15,046 bases of DNA, from assembly GCA_021819535.1 (NCBI GenBank), contig JAKAQU010000023.1:1-15046 (forward strand), read 5' to 3'. Positions 6,745-13,651 of the stretch are shown piece by piece (position 1 is the stretch's first letter; each line of letters starts with the position of its first letter). Made by a program: the position numbers and the translations under genes. Under the pieces are notes generated by a model. That model was given only the letters and a program-made list of their open reading frames with translations, was not told the origin of the DNA and made no database searches. The DNA comes from Pseudomonadota bacterium (GTDB lineage: Bacteria > Pseudomonadota > Alphaproteobacteria > Acetobacterales > Acetobacteraceae).

Positions 6745-7857
6745 ATGCCGGAATGCCCGAAATCCGACCGGCCGCATCCTTTCACTGCGCGTTGCCGTGG
6801 TGCGACCCATAACCCGCCGGTGCGCTTCGAGGCGGCGCACACGGATCCTTTCGATGACGGCTGGGGCACGCTCGATGCGCTGGCGGAAGCGCCGCCGCTC
6901 GCGACCACCCTGATCCGGGACGCCAGCCGTTCGGCGATCAGTTGGAACAAGAGCCCCGATCTCGGCTTCGATCGCGCCGTCAATCCCTATCGCGGCTGCG
7001 AGCATGGCTGCATCTATTGCTTCGCCCGCCCGAGCCATGCCTATCTCGGCTTCTCACCCGGCCTCGATTTCGAGAGCAAGCTCACCTTCAAGCCGGAGAT
7101 CGCGGCACTTCTGGAACGGGAATTGAAGCGCCCGGGCTATGCGGCGCGGCCGATCGTGCTTGGCAGCAACACAGATCCCTATCAGCCAGTGGAACGCCGG
7201 CTCAAACTCACCCGCGCCATTCTCGAAGTGATGGTGAGATTTTCGCATCCGGTCGCGATCGTCAGCAAATCCGCCGGCATGCTGCGCGATCTCGATCTGC
7301 TCACGGCGCTGGCCGAAAAGCGGCTGGTGCGCGTTCATCTCTCGATCACCACGCTCGACCCCGGGCTCGCCCGCGCCATGGAGCCGCGCGCCGCAACGCC
7401 GGCGCGCCGCCTCGACGCCATCGCCGCCCTGGCACGGGCCGGCATCCCGGTCGGCGTTCTCGCCGCGCCGATGATTCCGGGGCTGAACGACGCCGAGCTT
7501 GAGCGCATTCTCGCCGCCGCCGCCGCCGCCGGGGCAAAGCATGCCGGCTATACGCTGCTCCGGCTGCCGCATGAGTTGCGCGAGTTATTCGAGGCCTGGC
7601 TTGCCGCCCATCGGCCGGAGCGGGCGCGCCACGTGCTCGACCTGATCCGCGAAACCCGCGGCGGCGGCCTCAACGATAGCCAATTCCATCGCCGTTTCCG
7701 CGGCGGCGGCGCCTATGCCGACCTCCTCGCCCAGCGTTTCGCCACGGCCGCACGCAAATACGGATTGCTGGAGCGCCGCGCCGAACTCGATAGCACGCTT
7801 TTCTCGCCGCATCCCGGGCAGGCACCGGCACGGCAGCTTTCGCTCGCTTTCCTCTGA
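6745..7857 (+). CDS. PA0069-family radical SAM protein (COG1533, SplB-like)
   Basis: 370 residues, normal for the family. The radical SAM cluster motif is CEHGCIYC (Cys85, Cys89, Cys92), inside NPYRGCEHGCIYCFARPSH, expected to bind a [4Fe-4S] cluster that cleaves S-adenosylmethionine. The N-terminal RGATHNPPVRFE stretch (19-30), VLGSNTDPYQPVE, SKSAGMLRDLDLL and GVLAAPMIPGLND follow the family pattern. COG1533 is named after spore photoproduct lyase, but PA0069-type proteins have no proven reaction. The ATG at 6745 is preceded by AAGGGGG (6732-6738) with about six bases of spacing. It stands alone, convergent with gpsA. Two LexA-type boxes upstream suggest DNA-damage induction, which fits a repair or damage-response role; the actual substrate is unknown. 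Confidence 0.95.
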   Translation: MPECPKSDRPHPFTARCRGATHNPPVRFEAAHTDPFDDGWGTLDALAEAPPLATTLIRDASRSAISWNKSPDLGFDRAVNPYRGCEHGCIYCFARPSHAYLGFSPGLDFESKLTFKPEIAALLERELKRPGYAARPIVLGSNTDPYQPVERRLKLTRAILEVMVRFSHPVAIVSKSAGMLRDLDLLTALAEKRLVRVHLSITTLDPGLARAMEPRAATPARRLDAIAALARAGIPVGVLAAPMIPGLNDAELERILAAAAAAGAKHAGYTLLRLPHELRELFEAWLAAHRPERARHVLDLIRETRGGGLNDSQFHRRFRGGGAYADLLAQRFATAARKYGLLERRAELDSTLFSPHPGQAPARQLSLAFL

Positions 7858-7881
7858 TCGCCGGCACTCGCATTGGCGCAA

Positions 7882-7904
7882 GATCGGTTCACGTCGAACG
7901 GATC
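7882..7904. terminator. weak hairpin between convergent genes
   Basis: GATCGGTTC and GAACGGATC can form a nine-pair stem with one G-G mismatch and a five-base loop. It sits in the 79-base gap between the convergent radical SAM and gpsA stop codons, the right place for a shared terminator. No T run follows it on either strand, so it is not a standard intrinsic terminator. Confidence 0.25.
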
Positions 7905-7936
7905 GGGCGGTTTGGCAGAAGAAAATTTTCGCGCGG

Positions 7937-8902
7937 TCACTCATCCCGCCTTGGCCGCGCGAGCAGGGCCGACATCGCGGCGTGAAGGCTCGCCCGTTCG
8001 GTGAGAACGGCGGCGACGGCTGCGGCAATGGGCACGTCGCAGCCGGCGGCGGCGGCGCGGGCGACCAGGGCCGGGGCGGTCGCGACGCCTTCGGTGACGC
8101 CGCTCTGATGGGCGAGTGCGGCGGCGAGGGGCTCGCCGCGGCCGAGGGCGAGGCCGAGCCGGTAATTGCGGCTTTTCGTCCCGGTGCAGGTGAGCACGAG
8201 GTCGCCGAGGCCGGAGAGGCCGCTCATCGTCTCGGCCCGCCCGCCGAGGGCGGAAGCGAGCCGCGCCATTTCCGCAAGCCCCCGCGTGATTAGCGCGGCG
8301 CGGGCATTTTCTCCGAGGCCCGCGCCGATGACCGCGCCGGCGGCGATGGCGATGACGTTTTTCGCCGCCCCTCCGAGTTCGGCGCCGAGCGGATCGTCGT
8401 TGCCGTAGAGCCGGAAATGTTCGCTCCCGAGCGCGTTCATGACGCGCGCCCGGAGTGCCGCATCATGGGTCGCGATGACGGCGGCGGCGGGCAGGCCGGC
8501 TGCGATTTCGGCGGCGAAATTGGGCCCGGTCAGCACCGCGACCGGCCGGCTCGGCGCGAGTTCGGCAAGGATTTCCGAGGGCAGCCTGCCGGTTGCCGCC
8601 TCGATCCCCTTGGCGCAGATCACCGCCGCCCCCGCCGGCAGGGCCTCGGCGATGGGGCGGAGATGCTGCACCGGCACGGCGAGCAGGAAGAGATCGGCGG
8701 CGAGGGCGGCGAGATCGCTGGTGACATCGATCGCGGCAGCGAGCGCGATCCCGGGCAGGCGCGGGTTTTCGCGCCGGGTGGCGAGGTCGCTTGCCCGTGC
8801 CGCATCCCGCGCCCAGAGTGTCGCAGGGTTGCCGGCGCGGGCCGCCTGCACCGCGAGCGCCGTGCCCCAGGCGCCGGCACCGATGACCGCGATGCGGCTC
8901 AT
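7937..8902 (-). CDS. gpsA: NAD(P)-dependent glycerol-3-phosphate dehydrogenase
   Basis: 321 residues, close to the usual 330. It reduces dihydroxyacetone phosphate to sn-glycerol-3-phosphate, the backbone of membrane phospholipids. The N-terminus is a Rossmann fold, IAVIGAGAWGTALA, with Gly8, Gly10 and Gly13. LTGPNFAAEIAAG (124-136) and the catalytic Lys181 in AAKNVIAIAAG are in place, followed by GLGENARAALITRGLAEM and LSGLGDLVLTCTGTKSRN (229-246), all hallmarks of GpsA. The ATG at 8902 overlaps the rlmJ stop as ATGA; the longer frame up to 9085 is read-through into rlmJ and was not used. It is the last gene of tsaD-rlmJ-gpsA. Confidence 0.97.
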   Translation of the reverse strand: MSRIAVIGAGAWGTALAVQAARAGNPATLWARDAARASDLATRRENPRLPGIALAAAIDVTSDLAALAADLFLLAVPVQHLRPIAEALPAGAAVICAKGIEAATGRLPSEILAELAPSRPVAVLTGPNFAAEIAAGLPAAAVIATHDAALRARVMNALGSEHFRLYGNDDPLGAELGGAAKNVIAIAAGAVIGAGLGENARAALITRGLAEMARLASALGGRAETMSGLSGLGDLVLTCTGTKSRNYRLGLALGRGEPLAAALAHQSGVTEGVATAPALVARAAAAGCDVPIAAAVAAVLTERASLHAAMSALLARPRRDE

Positions 8903-9729
8903 GACAGCCGCGTCATGGCGCCATCGAGGGGCGCGATCGCGTAGCCGCTCCCCGTTTCCCGCGCGAGCCGCGCATGGAGGGCCCGGAGCAGCGCCGATGC
9001 CGCCTCGGGGAAGCCGAAGGGCGGGTTGACGATGATGAGGCCGCTGCCATTGAGCCGGGTCGGATCGAGGGGCGTGCTGCGCCAAAGTTCCGCCGCGAGC
9101 GCATCCTGGGGGCCGCCTTCCTGGAGCATGGCATGGAATTGCCGCACCCGTGCCTGGTTCTTGATCGGGTACCAGGCGGCGATGACGCCGCTCGGGAAGC
9201 GGCGCTGGGCCCGGCGCAACCCCTCGGCGAGGCGCGCAAATTCGTCCTCGGCTTCGAAAGGCGGGTCGATGAAGGTGAGCCCGCGGCGCTCACGCGGCGG
9301 CAAAAGCGCGCCGAGCGCCTCGAAGCCATCGCGCCGATGGATGGCCACCTGCGGATCATGGGCGAATTCCCGCTTGAGCGCCGCCACCTCCTCGGGGTGC
9401 GGCTCGCAGCAGGCGAGGCGGTCGATCGGGCGGAGGAGGCTCCGGATCAGGCGCGGCGAGCCGGGATATAGCCCGAGCCGTTCCACCGCGCCGAGGTAAT
9501 CGGCGAGCGCCGGGTCGGGATCACCGCGGAGAAGTGCGATCCCCTCCCGCCATTCGCCGGTCTGCAGCGCCTCCGGGCTCGCGAGGTCATAGCGCCCGCG
9601 TCCTGCGTGGGTGTCGAGAAAAAACGCGGGCTTTTCCTTGCGCTGCAAAGCGCGCACCAGCCAGAGCAGGAGCGCGTGCTTGACGCAATCGGCGAAATTG
9701 CCGGCGTGATAAGCGTGGCGATAATTCAT
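8899..9729 (-). CDS. rlmJ: 23S rRNA (adenine2030-N6)-methyltransferase
   Basis: 276 residues, as expected for RlmJ, which methylates the N6 of A2030 in 23S rRNA using S-adenosylmethionine. It opens with MNYRHAYHAGNFADCVKH, nearly the textbook RlmJ N-terminus. FLDTHAGRGRYDL (37-49) forms the SAM-binding region, CEP (108-110) binds the cofactor ribose, and FIDPPFE (153-159) is the catalytic DPPF motif of N6-adenine methyltransferases. GSGLIIVNPPFGF (228-240) near the end is also typical. The ATG at 9729 overlaps the tsaD stop as ATGA and places the conserved N-terminus at residue 1; an upstream start at 9816 would lie inside tsaD. Its position between tsaD and gpsA looks like an insertion into a pair that is often adjacent. 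Confidence 0.96.
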   Translation of the reverse strand: MNYRHAYHAGNFADCVKHALLLWLVRALQRKEKPAFFLDTHAGRGRYDLASPEALQTGEWREGIALLRGDPDPALADYLGAVERLGLYPGSPRLIRSLLRPIDRLACCEPHPEEVAALKREFAHDPQVAIHRRDGFEALGALLPPRERRGLTFIDPPFEAEDEFARLAEGLRRAQRRFPSGVIAAWYPIKNQARVRQFHAMLQEGGPQDALAAELWRSTPLDPTRLNGSGLIIVNPPFGFPEAASALLRALHARLARETGSGYAIAPLDGAMTRLS

Positions 9730-10829
9730 GCGGGCGTCGGGTCCAGGGCCATGTCCGGCGCATCGAGTGGCCAGCGCGGACGCGGCGCGTGGTCGATGGG
9801 GCTTGTGGCACCACACCGCAGCCGTTCGATCCCGGCCCAGGCGACCATCACCGCGTTGTCGGTGCAGAGCCGCAAGGGTGGGGCGGCAAGTTGCGCGCCA
9901 TGCGCCTCGGCGACCGCCGCAAGGGCCGCGCGGATCGCCTGGTTGGCGGCGACCCCGCCGGCGAGAACCAGTGTCGTGCCGCCGGGATGGCGTTCGGCGA
10001 AGAGCGTGAGGGCATGGTCGGCGCGGTCGGCGAGCACGTCGGTCACCGTTTTCTGGAACCCGGCGGCGAGATCGGCGGCGGCGGCGCGCGGCAGCGCCCC
10101 CGGGGGAAAGGCGGCGATTTCCTGGGCGAGCGCGGTTTTGAGGCCCGAAAAGCTGAAATCGCAGCCGGGCCGGCCGAGCAGCGGGCGGGGAAGCGCGATC
10201 CGCGCCGGGTTACCCTCGCGGGCAAGACGTTCCAGCGCCGGCCCACCCGGCCAAGAGAGGCCGAGCAGCTTTGCCGCTTTGTCGAACGCTTCGCCGACGG
10301 CGTCATCGAGGGTGCGGCCGAGCAGGCGATAGCGGCCGATCGCCTCGACCGCGACGAACTGGCAATGCCCGCCCGAGACCAGGAGCAGAAGATAGGGAAA
10401 ATCGATCCCACCCGATACGATCCCGGGCAGGCGCGCGGTCAGCGCATGGGCTTCGAGATGGTTGATGGCGAGGAACGGCTTGCCCCAGGCGAGCGCCAGG
10501 CCCTTGGCGAAATTCGCGCCGACGATCAGCCCGCCGATCAGCCCCGGCCCGCTGGTCGCCGCGACCGCCGCGATCTCATCGCCGCCGATCCCGGCCTTGG
10601 CGAGCGCGGCCTCGACGAGCGGGCCGAGAGTGGCGAGATGGGCGCGTGCCGCGACTTCCGGCACCACGCCGCCGAAGGGCGCGTGCTCGCCGATCTGGCT
10701 GTGCAGCGCCTCGGCGAGAATGTTGCCCGCGCCATCGAGCAGAGCAACCGCGGTCTCATCGCAGGAACTCTCGATCCCGAGCACCGGGCCGGGGGGGGCG
10801 CCTTTCATTTCGGGATGGCGGCGCTGCAT
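9726..10829 (-). CDS. tsaD: tRNA N6-threonylcarbamoyladenosine transferase subunit TsaD
   Basis: 367 residues from the ATG at 10829. TsaD, with TsaB and TsaE, moves the threonylcarbamoyl group onto A37 of ANN-reading tRNAs, an essential modification. ASKHA-fold landmarks: VLGIESSCDETAVAL, the metal-binding NHLEAHAL with His124 and His128, LLLLVSGGHCQ, DDAVGEAFDKAAKLLGL, FSFSGLKTA and the terminal CTDNAVMVAWAG with metal ligand Asp324. Start is uncertain: an in-frame GTG at 10838, this ATG with AGGA about 11 bases upstream, and an ATG at 10808 lacking a ribosome site all give short non-conserved N-terminal extensions. It is the first gene of the tsaD-rlmJ-gpsA operon and diverges from hemC. 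Confidence 0.96.
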   Translation of the reverse strand: MQRRHPEMKGAPPGPVLGIESSCDETAVALLDGAGNILAEALHSQIGEHAPFGGVVPEVAARAHLATLGPLVEAALAKAGIGGDEIAAVAATSGPGLIGGLIVGANFAKGLALAWGKPFLAINHLEAHALTARLPGIVSGGIDFPYLLLLVSGGHCQFVAVEAIGRYRLLGRTLDDAVGEAFDKAAKLLGLSWPGGPALERLAREGNPARIALPRPLLGRPGCDFSFSGLKTALAQEIAAFPPGALPRAAAADLAAGFQKTVTDVLADRADHALTLFAERHPGGTTLVLAGGVAANQAIRAALAAVAEAHGAQLAAPPLRLCTDNAVMVAWAGIERLRCGATSPIDHAPRPRWPLDAPDMALDPTPA

Positions 10830-10873
10830 CGGGGGCACTTTCCTTTCCGGCGCGGTGGTTTTAGGAGGACGCG
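10830..10873. promoter_or_regulatory. short divergent region between tsaD and hemC
   Basis: Only about 44 bases separate the two start codons. The hemC side carries a perfect AGGAGG (10863-10868) five bases from its ATG; the tsaD side carries GGAAAGGAAAG on the minus strand. There is not room for two full promoters without entering the 5' ends of the genes, so the promoters probably overlap each other or lie within coding sequence. No clear hexamers were recognised. Confidence 0.4.
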
Positions 10874-11878
10874 ATGGATCTCGCCCCCTCCCATAGCGCC
10901 GGGCATCACCCGCACGTCAAGCCGCATGCACGCGATCTGCCGCTCCGTGTCGGAACGCGCGCCTCGCCGCTGGCGCTTGCGCAGACCCGGTCGTTCCTCG
11001 CCCTCTTGCGTCATTTCTGCCCGGTGCTGCGGAGCATGAACGTGTTCGAGGAACACGCGATCCGCACCACCGGCGATCTGGTGCAGGACCGACGGCTCGC
11101 CGAGATCGGCGGCAAGGGGCTGTTCGCCAAGGAAATTCACGAGGCGCTGGCCGATCGCCGGATCGATTTCGCCGTCCACAGCCTCAAGGATCTGGAAACG
11201 CTCCTGCCCGATGGCATCGTGCTCGCCTGCACGCTCCAGCGCGAGGATGCGCGGGATGCCCTGCTGCTCGGCACCGGCTGTCTTTCGCCGGTTGACGGCG
11301 ATCCCTATGCCGCGCTCGCACCGGGGGCGCTGATCGGCACGTCCTCGGTGCGGCGCCAGGCGCAATTGCTGCACGCGCGACCCGATCTCCGCATCGTGAC
11401 GCTGCGCGGCAATGTCCAGACGCGGCTCGATAAACTCTCGGGCGGCGCGTGTGACGCGAGCCTGCTCGCACTCGCCGGGCTGCGCCGGGTCGGCCTCGAG
11501 GCGGTGCCTAAGCTCGTGCTCGACCCGGAAACCATGGTGCCGGCGGCGGGGCAGGGGATCATCGGCATCACCGCCCGCGCCGATGACACCGAATTGCTCG
11601 ACCTTCTCGCCGGCATCGAGGATCCCGAGGCCAAGGCGGTCGCAACCGCCGAGCGCGCGCTGCTCGCCTATCTCGATGGCTCGTGCCGCACGCCGATTGG
11701 CGGCTATGCCCGGGTATTGCCGGGTAACGGGCTGCATCTGACGGGGCTCGTCGCTCGCGCCGATGGCTCGTTTCTGCTCAAGCGCGTCATCAGCGGCGCG
11801 GTCGAGGATGCAGCGCGCCTCGGCGCCGAACTCGGTGCCAGCCTGCGCGCGGACAGCCCGGCCGATATCTTTGCCTGA
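10874..11878 (+). CDS. hemC: hydroxymethylbilane synthase (porphobilinogen deaminase)
   Basis: 334 residues, slightly long because of a 20-residue His-rich N-terminal tail before LPLRVGTRASPLALAQ. It joins four porphobilinogen units into hydroxymethylbilane in heme synthesis. Key elements: VHSLKDL with catalytic Asp106, IGTSSVRRQAQL (154-165) and LRGNVQTRLDKL, which hold the dipyrromethane cofactor, and DGSCRTPIGGYA with Cys271, the covalent cofactor attachment site. KGLFAKEIHEAL is also conserved. The ATG at 10874 has an ideal AGGAGG, which supports the long tail; an unextended start would need a non-ATG codon. It leads the heme operon hemC-hemD-mic60-hemY and diverges from tsaD. Confidence 0.97.
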   Translation: MDLAPSHSAGHHPHVKPHARDLPLRVGTRASPLALAQTRSFLALLRHFCPVLRSMNVFEEHAIRTTGDLVQDRRLAEIGGKGLFAKEIHEALADRRIDFAVHSLKDLETLLPDGIVLACTLQREDARDALLLGTGCLSPVDGDPYAALAPGALIGTSSVRRQAQLLHARPDLRIVTLRGNVQTRLDKLSGGACDASLLALAGLRRVGLEAVPKLVLDPETMVPAAGQGIIGITARADDTELLDLLAGIEDPEAKAVATAERALLAYLDGSCRTPIGGYARVLPGNGLHLTGLVARADGSFLLKRVISGAVEDAARLGAELGASLRADSPADIFA

Positions 11879-11900
11879 CCCCGCGGCGCTTGCCGCCCCG

Positions 11901-12632
11901 GTGCGGGCGGGTGGCGCCGTGCTCGTGACCCGGCCCCTGCCGGCGGCGGCGGAGACGGCGGCACGGCTCGCCGCGCGCGGCTATCGCCCGGTGATCGCAC
12001 CACTCCTGACAATTTTACCGAAGCCGGAAGCGCTGCCGCCGCCCGCGACGGTGCAGGCGGTTCTGGTCACGAGCGCCCATGCCGTCGCCCATCTTCCACC
12101 CGCCCATCGCGCGCTCCGCCTGCTCGCGGTGGGTGATGCCACCGCCGCGCGCGCGCGCCGCGCCGGGCATGCCGACGTGCTGAGCGCGGCCGCCGATGCG
12201 GCGCGGCTGGCCGCTCTCGCCGGCGAGACGCTCGATCCCAGAGGCCCGCCGCTTTTGCTCGCGGTCGGCGAGGGGCAGGGCACGCGTCTCGCGGCGGCGC
12301 TGCGGGCGCGGGGGTTTCACGTGCTCCGTCGGGCGGTCTATACCACCGCGGCGGCGCCCGCCTTGCCGGCGGCGGCGCGGGAAGCGCTGGCCGAGCGGGA
12401 CGGAGAGCGATCGGAGGGAGCAGGTTTGAGCGCCGCGCTGTTTTTTTCCGCCGAGACGGCGCGGGTGTTTCGCACGCTCGTCGAGGCTGAGGGGCTGGCC
12501 GGGCGGCTCGCGCCGACTGCAGCGCTCGCGATCAGCGCCGCGACCCTCGCCGTCTTGCGGCCCTTGCCCTGGCGGGATGTGCGCCAGGCATCCCATCCCG
12601 ATCAGGAGGCGTTGCTCGCACTTTTGCCATGA
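11901..12632 (+). CDS. hemD: uroporphyrinogen-III synthase
   Basis: About 243 residues. HemD closes hydroxymethylbilane with inversion of ring D to give uroporphyrinogen III, so it acts directly after HemC, its upstream neighbour. HemD is a weakly conserved family, but VLVTRPLPAAAETAARLAARG near the start, VLVTSAHAVAHLP, LLAVGDATAARARRAG, the RRAVYTTAA segment and ALFFSAETARVFRTLVE fit it well, as does context. Start uncertain: the GTG at 11901 gives the family N-terminus, and a TTG at 11871 overlapping the hemC stop is possible. An ATG at 11763 would run 115 bases inside hemC and add a tail without family features. No strong ribosome site is seen. Its TGA overlaps the next ATG as ATGA. Confidence 0.88.
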   Translation: MRAGGAVLVTRPLPAAAETAARLAARGYRPVIAPLLTILPKPEALPPPATVQAVLVTSAHAVAHLPPAHRALRLLAVGDATAARARRAGHADVLSAAADAARLAALAGETLDPRGPPLLLAVGEGQGTRLAAALRARGFHVLRRAVYTTAAAPALPAAAREALAERDGERSEGAGLSAALFFSAETARVFRTLVEAEGLAGRLAPTAALAISAATLAVLRPLPWRDVRQASHPDQEALLALLP

Positions 12633-13651
12633 CCGAAGAACCTGCCCCCGAAAATCCTGTTCCCGAAAATCCTGTTCCCGACGCCGGGCCCGTTTCTCCC
12701 GAGGCGGAGCAAGCCGCGGCCGGCAAGAGTGCGGCCGCGCCGTCGGTGCCACGGAGCACCTCCCTGATGCCGCTTCTCGTGCTGCTCGATCTCGTCATTC
12801 TCGCTCTCGCCGCGACTTATGTCTGGCGTTTTCCGCCGAACGCGACCGAGGCGCGGCTGGCGGCGGTCGAGCGGCGTCTGGCCGCGGGTTCGCCCGCGGC
12901 GCCGGCGATGGACGCGGCTCTCGCCGCCCGGGTGGACGATCTCGCGACGCGGCTTGCCGCCCTGGAACAGGCACGCGCGGCGACAGCCGCTCTCGCGGCA
13001 CGGCTGGCCGAGGACGAGGCGAAGCTCGATGCCGTGGCCAAAGCGGAGGCGGCACGCGCCGAGGCGGCGCCGGCCACGCCCGCGACATCCACCCTCGACG
13101 CCGAGGCGGTCAGCGCCCGCTTGCAGGGGGATGAAGCGAAGCTCGATGCGCTCAAGGAGAGTGCTGCCGCGATGGCGCGCGAGATCGCGAACGTCGCCGG
13201 CCGTGCCGCCGCGCACGCGCGCTTTGAAGCCGCCGAGGCGGCACTCGCCGCGGGCCGGCCGCTCGGCGATCTTCCTGGGGCGCCGCCGGCGCTCGCCCGT
13301 TTCGCCACCATGGCGCCGCCGACCCTGGCCGGCTTGCGCGCGGCCTTTCCCCTCGCCGCCGCCGCCGCCCGCGCCGCCGCCCCATCGCCCGCGCTGGGGT
13401 CTCGCCTGATGGATTGGATCGGCGCCGTGGTGACGGTCAGGCGCGGCGATCAGGTGCTGCTCGGCGACACACTCGCCGCCCGGCTGGCGGCGGCGCAATC
13501 GGCGCTCGACGGCGATGATCTCGCCGCGGCACTCGCGCTACTCGCGCCCATCGAGGGTGCGCCGGGTGCTGCCCTCGCGGCATGGAAGCAGGAGGCCGGG
13601 CAGCTTCTCGCCGCGCGCCGGGCGCTTGCCGATCTGATGGCGGCCGGCTGA
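12629..13651 (+). CDS. alphaproteobacterial Mic60/mitofilin-like inner-membrane protein
   Basis: 340 residues. A proline/glutamate-rich cytoplasmic tail (1-44) is followed by one membrane helix, SLMPLLVLLDLVILALAATY (45-64), a long Ala/Glu/Arg-rich coiled coil (about 72-215) and a C-terminal helical domain (about 216-340) ending LAAWKQEAGQLLAARRALADL. This architecture and its place between hemD and hemY match bacterial mitofilin (COG4223), the relative of mitochondrial Mic60 that shapes cristae and, in bacteria, intracytoplasmic membranes. It is often annotated 'HemX' or simply 'mitofilin family'. The ATG at 12629 overlaps the hemD stop as ATGA. The sequence is low-complexity, so similarity rests largely on architecture and context; a generic coiled-coil membrane protein is the alternative. 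Confidence 0.8.
   Translation: MTEEPAPENPVPENPVPDAGPVSPEAEQAAAGKSAAAPSVPRSTSLMPLLVLLDLVILALAATYVWRFPPNATEARLAAVERRLAAGSPAAPAMDAALAARVDDLATRLAALEQARAATAALAARLAEDEAKLDAVAKAEAARAEAAPATPATSTLDAEAVSARLQGDEAKLDALKESAAAMAREIANVAGRAAAHARFEAAEAALAAGRPLGDLPGAPPALARFATMAPPTLAGLRAAFPLAAAAARAAAPSPALGSRLMDWIGAVVTVRRGDQVLLGDTLAARLAAAQSALDGDDLAAALALLAPIEGAPGAALAAWKQEAGQLLAARRALADLMAAG
12647..12676 (+). repeat. 15-bp perfect tandem duplication in the mic60 N-terminus
   Basis: CCCGAAAATCCTGTT occurs twice in a row, followed by CCCGAC, so the protein carries ENPVP twice (residues 8-17). The unit is a multiple of three and keeps the frame. It lies in the disordered cytoplasmic tail, where length change should be tolerated. 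Perfect identity suggests a recent slippage event. Confidence 0.9.

Noticed and set aside
9789..11039. 416-codon plus-strand frame across tsaD and hemC
   Set aside because: Antisense shadow of tsaD in GC-rich DNA; composition is Arg/Gly/Ala-rich without motifs, while TsaD motifs on the other strand are unmistakable.
11763..11900. Upstream ATG for hemD at 11763
   Set aside because: It would lie 115 bases inside hemC and add a tail (MARFCSSASSAARSR) that looks like frame-shifted hemC rather than a HemD N-terminus.
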